Of a stretch of 64,000 bases of DNA, positions 44,586-53,736 are shown piece by piece. Below the pieces are notes generated by a model, which saw nothing but the letters and a program-made list of their open reading frames with translations, did no database searches and had not been told where the DNA came from. Numbering within the stretch: the first letter of the stretch is position 1; every line of letters begins with the position of its first letter. Origin of the DNA: Rhizobiales bacterium UBA3584 (lineage in GTDB: Bacteria; Pseudomonadota; Alphaproteobacteria; Rhizobiales; Devosiaceae); assembly GCA_002375765.1 (NCBI GenBank), contig DFMV01000011.1, positions 1 through 64,000 on the forward strand. The letters are read 5' to 3'. The translations under genes were made by a program, and so were the position numbers.

Positions 44586-45626
44586 ATGCGAGTATTTGGT
44601 GCGGGCAACGACGCGACTGGAGCAATGCTTGGCGGCGGCTTTGGCTTGCCGATCCGGGCAGACATGCTGCACCGCATTTCCGCTCTGATCACGCTCTTTG
44701 GCCTCATCATCGCCTTTGCGTTTCTCAACGGTGCCTTTCTGAGCGTCAACAACGCCATGACGGTGCTTCTCCAGACAGCGGTTATCGGCCTTCTCGGGAT
44801 CGGTTTGACTGTCGTTATTCTCACCGGCGGCATCGACCTCAGCGTTGGTTCTGTTCTGGCGTTGTCGGGCACGGTGGCGGGCCTGTTGGTCAAGGCGGGG
44901 CTCCCTGTGCCGGTCGGCATGGGCGGCGGGCTGTTGGTCGGTACGCTGTGCGGCATGTTCAACGGGTTCGTGATTACCCGGCTGCGGATTGCGCCCTTTA
45001 TCGCCACGCTTGGCATGATGATGATTGCGCGCGGCGTCGCTCTTCAACTGACCGGTGCCTCGCCCGTCTCTCAACTGGGACAAGCGTTCGGCGTTCTGGG
45101 CAACGGTGCCCTGTTCAGGATCGTTGAAACCCAGGCCAATGGATTGCCGCGCATGGTGTTTCCGGGCATCCCGTTCCCCGCAATCCTGCTGCTGGTTGTC
45201 GCCCTCATTGCCGCCTATGTGCTCAAGCGGCGCCAGTTCGGGCGTCACGTCTATGCCGTTGGCTCCAACGAGGAGGCGGCACGTCTTTCGGGCGTCAATG
45301 TCGAGCACACCAAAACGGCTGCCTATGCTGTGTCAGGCTTTCTGGCGGGGCTTGCCGGCATCGTGTTGATGTCCCGCCTCGTCACTGCCCAGCCCAATGA
45401 AGGCGTGATGTATGAGCTTGACGCCATCGCAGCGGCGGTCATTGGCGGCGCTTCGCTCATGGGTGGAGTGGGCTCGATTTCAGGCACCATGATCGGCGCC
45501 TTCATCATCGGAATTTTGCGCAACGGACTCAACATGGCGGGCGTGTCGGCCTTCATCCAGCAGATCGTTATCGGCTGCGTGGTGATCGGCGCCGTCTATA
45601 TCGATCAGTTGCGCAACAGGCGCTGA
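44586..45626 (+). CDS. Ribose-type (CUT2) sugar ABC transporter permease
   Basis: This 346-residue membrane protein has the CUT2 permease signature VVILTGGIDLSVGSVLALSG and NGFVITRLRIAPFIATLGMM, and the EAA-like VYAVGSNEEAARLSGVNV. ATG at 44586 has a suitable GAGAGGA site, whereas the ATG at 44568 sits directly on a GGAGG and is rejected. It heads a run permease-binding protein-ATPase followed by five catabolic genes, so it imports the sugar that those enzymes degrade. Confidence 0.9.
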   Translation: MRVFGAGNDATGAMLGGGFGLPIRADMLHRISALITLFGLIIAFAFLNGAFLSVNNAMTVLLQTAVIGLLGIGLTVVILTGGIDLSVGSVLALSGTVAGLLVKAGLPVPVGMGGGLLVGTLCGMFNGFVITRLRIAPFIATLGMMMIARGVALQLTGASPVSQLGQAFGVLGNGALFRIVETQANGLPRMVFPGIPFPAILLLVVALIAAYVLKRRQFGRHVYAVGSNEEAARLSGVNVEHTKTAAYAVSGFLAGLAGIVLMSRLVTAQPNEGVMYELDAIAAAVIGGASLMGGVGSISGTMIGAFIIGILRNGLNMAGVSAFIQQIVIGCVVIGAVYIDQLRNRR

Positions 45627-45666
45627 GGCGCGCCACTTCGCCTTGGACTTTAATCAGGAGGAAACA

Positions 45667-46614
45667 ATGAAGTCCCTATTTCGCTCAATGGCGCTCGTCG
45701 GCGCTGTAACGTTGGCTGCAATGCCTGCCGCGGTCATGGCCCAGGAGATTGCGGTTATCGTCAAGACGACCAGCTCCAATTTCTGGCAGAACGTCAATCG
45801 CGGTGCCCAGGCTGGCATGGAGGGGCTCGATGGATACACCATGAGCTTTGACGGTCCGGCATCCGAATCCGACATCGCCGCTCAGGTCAACATGGTCGAC
45901 AACGCCATCAACCGGGGCGTCGCCGGCATCGTGCTCGCTCCGTCCGATCCCGAGGCCCTGGTGCCTTCGGTCCAGCGCGCTTACGAAAGCGGCATTCCCG
46001 TGGTGATCATCGACTCGATGCTCGCTGAAGGCGCCGAAGAGTATTATCAGGCATTCCTTTCGACCGATAATCAGGCCGCCGGCGAGTTGATGGCTCAAAC
46101 CATGATCGACGCCATCGGCACCGAAGGCCAGATTGCCATCATGTCCTATGTGCCCGGCGTGGGCTCGGAAATCGGCCGTGTCGGCGGGTTCACCGACTAT
46201 ATCGAAGCCAATTCCGATATCGAGATCGTCAACACGCTCTATTCGCAATCGCAGATGGCAACGGCGCTCAACCAGACCACCGATATTCTGTCCGCGTATC
46301 CCGAGCTCGACGGCATCTTCGGTGCTAACGAGCCGACTGCCGTCGGCATGGGGCGCGCCATCGTTCAGGCGGGGCGCCAAGGCTCGCTGACCGCGTTGGG
46401 CTTTGATGGCAACGAGGACCTCCAGCAGTTCGTCCGCGACGGTGTCCTTGAAGCGATCGCCGTCCAGGGCTCGTTCCAGATGGGTGAAATGGGCGTCCAG
46501 ACCGTTGTCGACCTTCTGGCCGGCGAAGAGGTCGAGGAGTTCATCAACACAGGTGTTGTGGTCGTTACCGCCGATAACATCGACTCCGACGAAGCCCAGA
46601 ACGTTCTCTACTAG
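45667..46614 (+). CDS. Ribose-type sugar ABC transporter substrate-binding protein
   Basis: This 315-residue periplasmic protein has a signal peptide (MKSLFRSMALVGAVTLAAMPAAVMA, cleavage after residue 25) and the two-lobe periplasmic-binding fold: IAVIVKTTSSNFWQNVNRGAQAGMEG, GVAGIVLAPSDPEALVPSVQRA, and the hinge region DGIFGANEPTAVGMGRAI. CAGGAGGAAAC precedes ATG at 45667. The ligand is predicted to be L-fucose or L-galactose from the neighbouring enzymes; binding residues alone do not decide this. Confidence 0.9.
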   Translation: MKSLFRSMALVGAVTLAAMPAAVMAQEIAVIVKTTSSNFWQNVNRGAQAGMEGLDGYTMSFDGPASESDIAAQVNMVDNAINRGVAGIVLAPSDPEALVPSVQRAYESGIPVVIIDSMLAEGAEEYYQAFLSTDNQAAGELMAQTMIDAIGTEGQIAIMSYVPGVGSEIGRVGGFTDYIEANSDIEIVNTLYSQSQMATALNQTTDILSAYPELDGIFGANEPTAVGMGRAIVQAGRQGSLTALGFDGNEDLQQFVRDGVLEAIAVQGSFQMGEMGVQTVVDLLAGEEVEEFINTGVVVVTADNIDSDEAQNVLY

Positions 46615-46626
46615 CAAATCAGAGTT

Positions 46627-46655
46627 CAGGGGGTGGGCAAATAGCCTACCCCCTG
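46627..46655 (+). other. Intercistronic hairpin after binding-protein gene
   Basis: CAGGGGGTGGGC and GCCTACCCCCTG pair over 12 bp (one G-T) around AAATA, with no T-tract behind. It is 12 bp after the binding-protein stop and 28 bp before the ATPase gene, in the same position as the stems after the other binding-protein genes of this window. Confidence 0.7.
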
Positions 46656-46683
46656 TCTCGCCATCTGATCGGGAAGGCATGAG

Positions 46684-47469
46684 ATGAAAGACCCCACCTC
46701 CGGCGCCACACCTCTCGTCGAGATGCGCAACATCTGCAAGCACTTCGGAGGGATAGAGGCTGTTCGCGACGTCTCCATCAATCTGTTTCCAGGCGAAGTC
46801 GTGGGCATTCTGGGACACAACGGTGCGGGCAAATCGTGCCTGATGCGCATGCTGTCGGGAGCCATGACGCCCAGCTCGGGCGAGATTTTTCTCGATGGCG
46901 AAAAGATCCAGATCGCGACCCCGACTGCGGCGCGCGAGCACGGCATTGAAACCATCTATCAGAACCTCGCTCTCGCCAATCATCTCGATGCGCCGGCCAA
47001 TCTCTTCCTCGGCCGCGAGATCAAGACGCGCTTCGGCAATCTCGATGACAAGCGCATGTACCGCGAAGCCAAGGACGTGCTCCAGAGGCTCAACCCCAAT
47101 TTCAAGAATCTCAGCGACCCCGTCGTGCAGATGTCAGGCGGACAGCGGCAGGTGATCGCCATCGCGCGCGCCATTCACTTCAACGTCCGCGCACTGATCA
47201 TGGACGAACCCACTGCCGCGCTTGGCCCCTCCGAGACCGAGATGGTGGCTGAACTGGTTCAGAAGTTGCGCGATGAAGGGATCGGCATCTTTCTCGTCAG
47301 CCATGACATGCACGACGTCTTCCGGCTCTGCGACCGGGTGATGGTCATGAACAATGGCCGCAACGTCGGCTCTTACTCTGTTTCCGATGTCACCCAGGAC
47401 GACATCCTCAGTCTCATCATCAAGGGATCGCTTCCCGAAGGCTGGCGTCCGCGCGGCGCCGCGGCCTGA
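46684..47469 (+). CDS. Sugar ABC transporter ATP-binding protein (single NBD)
   Basis: This 261-residue ATPase has Walker [15 protein letters not shown], the Q-loop [11 protein letters not shown], signature [13 protein letters not shown], Walker [13 protein letters not shown] and the switch His LVSHDMHD. It has one nucleotide-binding domain, unlike RbsA, so it works as a homodimer, as in FrcA-type transporters. It closely resembles FrcA at 57372 in domain arrangement. It is followed 22 bp later by the dehydrogenase gene. Confidence 0.92.
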   Translation: MKDPTSGATPLVEMRNICKHFGGIEAVRDVSINLFPGEVVGILGHNGAGKSCLMRMLSGAMTPSSGEIFLDGEKIQIATPTAAREHGIETIYQNLALANHLDAPANLFLGREIKTRFGNLDDKRMYREAKDVLQRLNPNFKNLSDPVVQMSGGQRQVIAIARAIHFNVRALIMDEPTAALGPSETEMVAELVQKLRDEGIGIFLVSHDMHDVFRLCDRVMVMNNGRNVGSYSVSDVTQDDILSLIIKGSLPEGWRPRGAAA

Positions 47470-47491
47470 ACCGGACACCTAGGAATACGTT

Positions 47492-48499
47492 ATGAAAGCT
47501 CTCGTCTGCGAGCAGCCCGGAACATTGCGCATCGAAGACCGTGACTTGCCCCAAAGCCCCGGAGCAGGCTGGGTGCCTGTCGATATCGGTCATGTCGGCA
47601 TTTGCGGCACCGATTACCACATCTTCGAAGGCAAGCATCCCTACCTTCAATATCCTCGGGTCATGGGCCATGAGCTGTCAGGGCGCGTGGGCGAAACCGG
47701 CGATTCCTTCGCCAAAGGCGACCTCGTTATCGTCAATCCCTACATCGCCTGCGGAACATGCCGGGCCTGCCGCAAGGGCAAGCCCAACTGCTGCTACAAT
47801 ATCGGTGTTCTGGGAGTGCATCGCGACGGTGGAATGTGCGAACGCATCTATGTCCCGACCGAAAATCTCTACCCCGCCGAAGGGCTCGAGCCGTTCGAGG
47901 CGGCGATGGTCGAGTTTCTCGCCATAGGCGCGCATGCCGTCCGGCGCTCCGAGCTTGCAGCCAATGACAGGGTGCTGGTCGTTGGTGTTGGTCCCATCGG
48001 GCTGGGCGTTGCGCTTTTTGCGCGCTTGCGTGGTGCCGAGGTGCACTTGCTCGACGCCAGCCCCAGGCGGCTGGAAATGATCGCCAACAAGTTCGGCTTT
48101 GAAAGCACCATTGATATCGAAGGCGGTGCCGACGCGATCATGGCGCCCACGGACGGAGAAGGCTACGACGCCGTGTTCGACGCTACCGGCAATGCAAGCG
48201 CCATAGGAGCTGGTTTTGCCTATGTCGCCCATGGCGGCACTTACGTTCTCGTCAGCGTCGTAACCGACACCATCTCCTTTGCCGATCCCGAATTCCACAA
48301 ACGCGAGATGAAGCTGGTCGGCAGCCGCAATGCGACGCGCGAGGATTTCGAAACTGTGGTCGCAGCCATCAAGAAGGGCGATATCGATACCCGCGCCATC
48401 CGCACCCATAGCGCGCGGCTCGAAACCTTGCCCGATCAGTTCAACGATCTGCTTAAAAACCGCGATACGGTAATCAAGGCCATCGTGGAGGTTCTATGA
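47492..48499 (+). CDS. Zinc-dependent medium-chain dehydrogenase (L-galactonate 5-dehydrogenase/threonine-DH-like)
   Basis: This 335-residue enzyme has the catalytic zinc motif HVGICGTDYH, GHELSGRVGE, the structural zinc four-Cys lobe CGTCRACRKGKPNCC and the NAD motif VLVVGVGPIGLGVALFA. It resembles sorbitol/galactonate dehydrogenases such as LgoD (YjjN), which oxidise L-galactonate at C5 to tagaturonate. The tagaturonate-reductase-like gene follows with a 4-nt overlap, supporting that role. Other polyol or aldonate substrates cannot be excluded. Confidence 0.82.
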   Translation: MKALVCEQPGTLRIEDRDLPQSPGAGWVPVDIGHVGICGTDYHIFEGKHPYLQYPRVMGHELSGRVGETGDSFAKGDLVIVNPYIACGTCRACRKGKPNCCYNIGVLGVHRDGGMCERIYVPTENLYPAEGLEPFEAAMVEFLAIGAHAVRRSELAANDRVLVVGVGPIGLGVALFARLRGAEVHLLDASPRRLEMIANKFGFESTIDIEGGADAIMAPTDGEGYDAVFDATGNASAIGAGFAYVAHGGTYVLVSVVTDTISFADPEFHKREMKLVGSRNATREDFETVVAAIKKGDIDTRAIRTHSARLETLPDQFNDLLKNRDTVIKAIVEVL

Positions 48500-49608
48500 C
48501 GGGCGAGATCGTCCAGTTCGGGACCAGCCGTTTCCTTCAGGCCCACGCCGACCTGATGCTGTCCCAGGCGCGTGACGCAGGCCAGAGTGTCGGCCCCATC
48601 ACGGTGGTCGAAACGACGGGCTCCCCCGCCAGCCGCGCGCGCGTGGCCGCTTTTGCGCAAGCAAAGTCGTTTCCGGTCCACATCCGCGGCCTGTACAACG
48701 GGCAGATGCGCGATGAGCGCCTTGAAGTGAGCGGGATTGGTGGTGGATTGTCGGCGCGCGAAAACGCCGAGGCGCTGCGCGATGCTTTCATCAAGGCGCG
48801 CTATGTGTTGAGCAATACCGGTGATAGCGGCTACGCCGTGCCCGAACGCCCCATGCCAACGCTCGACGACTGGACCGGTTTTCCCGAACTGCTGACGGCG
48901 CTGCTGCGCGAGCGCTTCGAAGCGACCGGCGCTGCCTTGACGCTCTTGCCGTGTGAACTCATCTCGCGCAACGGCGACACCTTGCGTGCCATCGTTATCG
49001 AACTGGCGCGAGAAGGGCAGGGGAGCAAAGCCTTCGTGCGCTGGATCGAAGAGAGATGCATTTTCGTCAATGCTCTTGTCGATCGTATCGTATCCGAGCC
49101 GCTCGACCCCATTGGCGCCGTTGCCGAGCCCTATGCGCTCTGGGCGTTTGAGGCCCAGCCCGGATTCGAGCCGCCATGCACCCATGAGCAAATGGTGGTA
49201 GTGCCCGATCTCGGACCCTTCGAGCGCAAGAAGCTTTTTATTCTCAATCTCAGCCACACCTTGCTGGCACAACACTGGCTCGACAATGGCGCTCCGAACG
49301 GCCTTACGGTCCGCGAGGCAATGGCCGATCAGGAAACCCGAACGTGGCTGGACACCATAGTCACCGCCGATATTCTCCCCGCCTTTCCGAGCGGTGACGA
49401 TGCACCCGGCTATTGGGCCCAGTGCCGGGACCGGTTCGATAATCCCTTTCTCAATCACCGACTGGCCGATATTGCCAGCAACCACGCCGCAAAGATCGAG
49501 TGGCGGGCAAAGGGCTTCCTCGACTGGGTCGGAGTAAGTAATGGCCGCGCTAGCTGCCCCCACCTGCGGGCGGCGTTTGGCTCGGCCATAAATGCCGGAA
49601 TGGAGTAG
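48496..49608 (+). CDS. Mannitol dehydrogenase-family oxidoreductase (tagaturonate reductase-like)
   Basis: This 370-residue member of the polyol dehydrogenase family begins IVQFGTSRFLQAHADLML, the NAD-binding start of UxaB/UxuB/MtlD. It has LTLLPCELISRNGDTL (the CELI-x-NG pattern) and the catalytic KLFILNLSHTLLA (Lys and K-x-x-x-x-N-x-x-H). It would reduce tagaturonate to altronate, linking the preceding dehydrogenase with the UxaA-type dehydratase two genes further. It is shorter than UxaB (about 480), so the C-terminal domain is trimmed. It overlaps the preceding gene by 4 nt. Confidence 0.75.
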   Translation: MTGEIVQFGTSRFLQAHADLMLSQARDAGQSVGPITVVETTGSPASRARVAAFAQAKSFPVHIRGLYNGQMRDERLEVSGIGGGLSARENAEALRDAFIKARYVLSNTGDSGYAVPERPMPTLDDWTGFPELLTALLRERFEATGAALTLLPCELISRNGDTLRAIVIELAREGQGSKAFVRWIEERCIFVNALVDRIVSEPLDPIGAVAEPYALWAFEAQPGFEPPCTHEQMVVVPDLGPFERKKLFILNLSHTLLAQHWLDNGAPNGLTVREAMADQETRTWLDTIVTADILPAFPSGDDAPGYWAQCRDRFDNPFLNHRLADIASNHAAKIEWRAKGFLDWVGVSNGRASCPHLRAAFGSAINAGME

Positions 49609-49612
49609 CACC

Positions 49613-50455
49613 ATGCGGATTGATGCCCATCAGCACTTCTGGACCTATTCGAAGGATGCTGCCGATTACGGCTGGATGGGCCAGGAGATGGATGTCCTGC
49701 ACCGCGATTTCGGGCCCGCAGAACTCGCGCCACTGCTCGCCGAGATCGGCTTTTCAGGCTCGGTGGCTGTTCAGGCTCGTGAAAGCGAGGCCGAAAACGA
49801 CGCTCTTTTGGCTCAAGCGGACCGGAGCGATCTCGTCAAGGCCGTGGTCGGGTGGCTCGATCTTTGCGATCCGGCCGTCGAAACACGCATCGCGCACTAT
49901 GCCGGTCGGGACGTTTTCAAGGGCGTGCGCATGCTCATCCACGATCACCCCGACCCCGATTTCGCCAATTCCGATCCCCATCGGCGCGGCGTCGCGCTCC
50001 TCGAGAAATACGGGCTGAGCTATGACCTTTTGCTCAAGCCGCCGCATCTGCCTTCGGCGACGGCACTGGTCGATGCGTTGCCCGAAACGCGCTTCGTCAT
50101 CGATCACATCGCCAAGCCGCGGCTTGCAGAGGGCTGGGACGAGGACTGGGCGAAGGGCATGGCGGCCATCGCCCAGCGCCAGAACGTCTGGTGCAAACTC
50201 TCGGGCATGGTCACCGAGGCCGATTGGACGCGTTGGCGGGATGCTCCCTATACCCGCTATCTCGATTTCGTTCTTGAACACTTTGGCGCCAAGCGCCTGA
50301 TGATCGGCTCGGACTGGCCGGTAGCGCTCTGCGCAACCGACTATGCCGCCGCCATGGGTATTGTCATCGAATGGGCCAATACGCTTTCGCCCGAGGAAGC
50401 AGACTTCATACTCGGGCGCACCTGCCAGAGTTTCTATAGGATCGATCATCCATGA
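49613..50455 (+). CDS. Amidohydrolase-family lactonase, likely L-fucono-/L-galactono-lactonase
   Basis: This 280-residue TIM-barrel hydrolase of the amidohydrolase superfamily (COG3618 type) has the metal motif IDAHQHFW (HxH) at the start, then VVGWLDLCD, FKGVRMLIH, FVIDHIAKPRL, NVWCKLSGMVTEADW and the terminal Asp in RLMIGSDWPVAL. COG3618 enzymes include L-fucono-1,5-lactonase and other sugar lactonases. The next gene is the aldose 1-dehydrogenase that would make its lactone. It uses ATG at 49613, with a 4-nt overlap downstream. Confidence 0.82.
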   Translation: MRIDAHQHFWTYSKDAADYGWMGQEMDVLHRDFGPAELAPLLAEIGFSGSVAVQARESEAENDALLAQADRSDLVKAVVGWLDLCDPAVETRIAHYAGRDVFKGVRMLIHDHPDPDFANSDPHRRGVALLEKYGLSYDLLLKPPHLPSATALVDALPETRFVIDHIAKPRLAEGWDEDWAKGMAAIAQRQNVWCKLSGMVTEADWTRWRDAPYTRYLDFVLEHFGAKRLMIGSDWPVALCATDYAAAMGIVIEWANTLSPEEADFILGRTCQSFYRIDHP

Positions 50456-51462
50456 ATAAGCCAATCGATATCCCGCGCTTCGGATTCGGTGGTGCCGGTC
50501 TGGGCAATCTTTCGCGGGAAGTCAGCGACGACGAAGCTCATCGGACGCTCCAGGCGGCATGGGACGGTGACCTGCGCTATTTCGATACCTCCCCGCTCTA
50601 TGGCTTTGGCTTGAGCGAATTGCGCGTGGGCAGTTTTCTGCGTCGCCAACCGCGTGCCGAGTACGTGCTTTCCACGAAAGTGGGACGGTACATGGTCCCG
50701 CCGCGCGGACGTTCCTATGACCGCGGCATGTGGACGGCCCCTCTCGATCTGATGCCGGTTCACGATTATTCCTACGATGCGACCATGCGCTCGCTCGAAC
50801 AGTCCCACTCCCGGCTCGGTCTGGCCGACATCGATATCGTCTATATCCACGACGTCGACCGCCGCAATCTCGGAGCCGATTTCGACCGCCATTACCGCGC
50901 CGCGATCGAGGGTGCTTATCGTGCGCTCGACGAGCTTCGCAGCCAGGGTTTCGTCAAGGCGATCGGCATCGGGATCAATGAATCCGATGTGGCCGCGGAC
51001 TTCATGGCCGAAACCGATCTCGATCTGGTCATGCTGGCTGGCCGCTACACGCTGATCGAACAGCCCGCGCTGGCGGATTGCCTGCCGATGGCGGAGAAAA
51101 AGGGCGTCGGGATCGTTAATGTCGGGGTTTTCAATTCCGGCGTTCTTGCCAAGGGCGTATCGAGCGCTACCTATGATTATGGCGCCGTACCGCAAGCGGT
51201 GATCGAAAAGGTCAGGTCGGTCGAACGGGTCTGCGGCTCATTCGGCATCACCATGCCGGCCGCCGCAGCTCAGTTTTCACTCGGCCATCCGGCCATCGCT
51301 TCGGTGGTGTTTGGCATGACTCGTCCGCAGAATGTCGAGCAGACGCTGGCCTATCTCAAAGAACCCGTTCCCGCAGCGTTCTGGCAGGCACTGGCCGATG
51401 AAGGTATCATCGGCGCGGATGTTCCCGTGCCCGCGGCATCCGCAACCGATCGCGATCGATAA
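50452..51462 (+). CDS. Aldo/keto reductase, likely L-fucose/L-galactose 1-dehydrogenase
   Basis: This 336-residue (alpha/beta)8 AKR is of the D-threo-aldose 1-dehydrogenase kind. It has FGFGGAGLGNL, catalytic Asp-Tyr in YFDTSPLYGFGLSE, Lys in VLSTKVGRYM and His in VYIHDVDRR. FNSGVLAKG and PAAAAQFSLGHPAIASVVFGMT are C-terminal family blocks. Such enzymes oxidise L-fucose, L-galactose or D-arabinose to 1,5-lactones with NAD(P)+. It overlaps both neighbours (ATGA and TAATG), so the steps are translationally coupled. Confidence 0.83.
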   Translation: MNKPIDIPRFGFGGAGLGNLSREVSDDEAHRTLQAAWDGDLRYFDTSPLYGFGLSELRVGSFLRRQPRAEYVLSTKVGRYMVPPRGRSYDRGMWTAPLDLMPVHDYSYDATMRSLEQSHSRLGLADIDIVYIHDVDRRNLGADFDRHYRAAIEGAYRALDELRSQGFVKAIGIGINESDVAADFMAETDLDLVMLAGRYTLIEQPALADCLPMAEKKGVGIVNVGVFNSGVLAKGVSSATYDYGAVPQAVIEKVRSVERVCGSFGITMPAAAAQFSLGHPAIASVVFGMTRPQNVEQTLAYLKEPVPAAFWQALADEGIIGADVPVPAASATDRDR

Positions 51463-53003
51463 TGAACAGCTCCAACACATTTCCCGCCCTTGTCCTCAAC
51501 CCCACCGACAACGTCGCGGTGCTGCTCGAAAACGTGCCGGCAAGGGCCGAGGTGCAACCGGGCCTCTTTTCCACCCAGCGAATCTCGCGCGGGCACAAGA
51601 TCGCAATTGCGCCAATGGCCGAGGGCGATCCGGTTCGCAAATTCGGCCAGATCATCGGCTTTGCAAGTAAGCCGATTTCGGGCGGCGAATGGGTGCACGA
51701 GCACAATTGTGGAATGGGTGCGGAAGGGGGAGCGTTCGCCCGCGACTACCAATTCGGCGCCGGTGTCGAGCCGGTCGAATTCGTGCCCGAACCCGAGCGC
51801 GCAACCTTCCGCGGCTTCCGCCGCTCTAACGGCAAGGTCGGTACCCGCAACTATATCGGCATCCTCACGTCGGTGAACTGCTCGGCGACCGTCGCCCGCT
51901 ACATAGCCGAGGCGGTGGAGCGTTCTGGCATGCTCGACGACTATCCCACCATCGATGGCATTGTATCCTTCGTCCACTCCACAGGCTGCGGCATGTCGGG
52001 AAAGGGCGAGGGCTTCGATATTCTTTCGCGCACCCAATGGGGTTATGCAGCCAATCCCAACCTCGGCGCTGCCCTGATGGTTGGCCTGGGTTGCGAAGTC
52101 TTCCAGATCGGGCGCATGAAGCAGAAGTACGGCGTCGCCGAGGATGAGACCTTCCAGACGCTGACGATCCAGGGGGAGGGGGGAACCCGCAAGGCGATAG
52201 AGCAGGGGGTCGAGCGCGTGCGCGCCATGCTCCCGATTGCCGCCCGCGCACAGCGCGAAACGATCCCGGCCTCCGAATTGATCCTGGCCCTCCAATGCGG
52301 CGGGTCGGATGGCTATTCGGGCATTACCGCCAACCCGGCCCTCGGCGTGGCCGTCGATATGCTGGTGCGGCAGGGTGGAACGGCCATACTTTCGGAAACC
52401 TCGGAAATCTATGGCGCCGAGCACCTGCTCACCCGCCGCGCCGCCGATCGTGCAATAGGCGAAAAGCTCATCGAGCGCATCCATTGGTGGGAAGACTACT
52501 GCGATCGCAATGGCGGCGAGATGAACAACAATCCCTCGCCGGGCAACAAGGCGGGTGGACTGACCACGATCCTTGAGAAATCCCTGGGTGCTGCGGCCAA
52601 GGGGGGCACCACCCCGCTCACGGCGGTTTATGAATATGCCGAACCGGTAACCGAGCGCGGCTTTGTCTTCATGGATACGCCCGGCTTCGACCCGGTATCA
52701 GCCACCGGCCAGGTCGCGGGCGGCGCAAATGTCTTGTGTTTCACCACCGGCCGGGGCTCGGCGTTCGGCTGCAAGCCCGTCCCATCAATCAAGCTGGCGA
52801 CCAATTCCGATCTCTACGCCCGGATGACCGAGGATATGGACATCAATTGCGGGGACATTCTCGAAGGCGTGACGCTCGAACAAAAGGGCGCCGAGATTTT
52901 CCAGCACATTCTCGATGTCGCGTCGGGCAGGACCACAAAATCTGAAGATCTGGGTTACGGCGACAACGAGTTTGCCCCCTGGCAAGTTGGCGCGGTTATG
53001 TAG
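51462..53003 (+). CDS. UxaA-family altronate/fuconate dehydratase
   Basis: This 513-residue enzyme has an N-terminal SAF domain (TDNVAVLLENVPARAEVQPG) and the large catalytic UxaA domain: FRRSNGKVGTRNYIGI, SFVHSTGCGMSGKGE, LALQCGGSDGYSGITANPALG, GGEMNNNPSPGNKAGGLTT and NCGDILEG. Members dehydrate D-altronate, galactarate or related acids to 2-keto-3-deoxy acids. Here it could dehydrate altronate (uronate branch) and/or L-fuconate, since no separate enolase-type fuconate dehydratase is present. It is the last gene of the operon. Confidence 0.85.
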   Translation: MNSSNTFPALVLNPTDNVAVLLENVPARAEVQPGLFSTQRISRGHKIAIAPMAEGDPVRKFGQIIGFASKPISGGEWVHEHNCGMGAEGGAFARDYQFGAGVEPVEFVPEPERATFRGFRRSNGKVGTRNYIGILTSVNCSATVARYIAEAVERSGMLDDYPTIDGIVSFVHSTGCGMSGKGEGFDILSRTQWGYAANPNLGAALMVGLGCEVFQIGRMKQKYGVAEDETFQTLTIQGEGGTRKAIEQGVERVRAMLPIAARAQRETIPASELILALQCGGSDGYSGITANPALGVAVDMLVRQGGTAILSETSEIYGAEHLLTRRAADRAIGEKLIERIHWWEDYCDRNGGEMNNNPSPGNKAGGLTTILEKSLGAAAKGGTTPLTAVYEYAEPVTERGFVFMDTPGFDPVSATGQVAGGANVLCFTTGRGSAFGCKPVPSIKLATNSDLYARMTEDMDINCGDILEGVTLEQKGAEIFQHILDVASGRTTKSEDLGYGDNEFAPWQVGAVM

Positions 53004-53102
53004 CCGGCAGCCTATGTCGGAAAAAACAGGACTGTGCGCCACGCGCCGAACATGCCAAACAGGGGCATGAGCGATGCCAGTACATATCGGGGGACCGGGG
53101 AG

Positions 53103-53726
53103 ATGGACGCCTCAATCCAGAGATTGTCCGAACTCATTAAACATCATGCGCGTGAGCGGCGGATACTGGTAGCCCTTGCCGGTCCGCCGGGGGCCGGCAA
53201 GTCGACATTGGCCGATTCGCTGAAAAAGGCATTGAGCGCCGAGAATATACAGACCCAGGTCGTTCCGATGGACGGTTTCCATCTCGACGATGCAATACTT
53301 GTCGAGCGTGGCTTGCGGCCCCGCAAGGGCGCTCCGAAAACCTATGATGTCGCGGGCTTGAAGGTTCTGCTCGAACGGCTCCGCTCTGAAACCGCCTCGG
53401 ATGTGTTCTATCCGGTTTTCGACCGCGCGACGGAGAGTTCGCGTGCGGCCGCCGATAAGGTTGGCCCTGAGCATCGCGTGGTAATCGTTGAAGGCAATTA
53501 CCTGCTGCTGGACGAGCCGGTCTGGCGCGACATCGCCACTCTGTTCGACCACACGATAATGGTGACGGCGCCTTTGGCGGAGCTCCAGCGCCGGCTGGTC
53601 CAGAGGTGGCTCAACCACCACTACAGTGCCGATGAGGCCAGGGAAAAGGTCGCCGGCAACGATCTTCTCAATGCCGAGCTCGTGGTCACCCGCAGCCTGG
53701 CGGCCGATTTGACCATCGAAGACTAG
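53103..53726 (+). CDS. frcK: Nucleoside/sugar kinase-like protein, FrcK type
   Basis: This 207-residue P-loop kinase of the uridine kinase/phosphoribulokinase class has Walker A LAGPPGAGKSTLADSL, MDGFHLDDAIL with catalytic Asp, RKGAPKTYDV, VVIVEGNYLLLDEPVW and QRWLNHH. It resembles the frcK gene product of Sinorhizobium fructose uptake clusters. Here it stands before frcR instead of after frcA. ATG at 53103 follows GGGGAG; the upstream in-frame starts lack conservation. Its exact substrate is unknown in the family. The 3' end converges on frcR with a 10-bp gap. Confidence 0.75.
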   Translation: MDASIQRLSELIKHHARERRILVALAGPPGAGKSTLADSLKKALSAENIQTQVVPMDGFHLDDAILVERGLRPRKGAPKTYDVAGLKVLLERLRSETASDVFYPVFDRATESSRAAADKVGPEHRVVIVEGNYLLLDEPVWRDIATLFDHTIMVTAPLAELQRRLVQRWLNHHYSADEAREKVAGNDLLNAELVVTRSLAADLTIED

Positions 53727-53736
53727 CGCAAACGCT

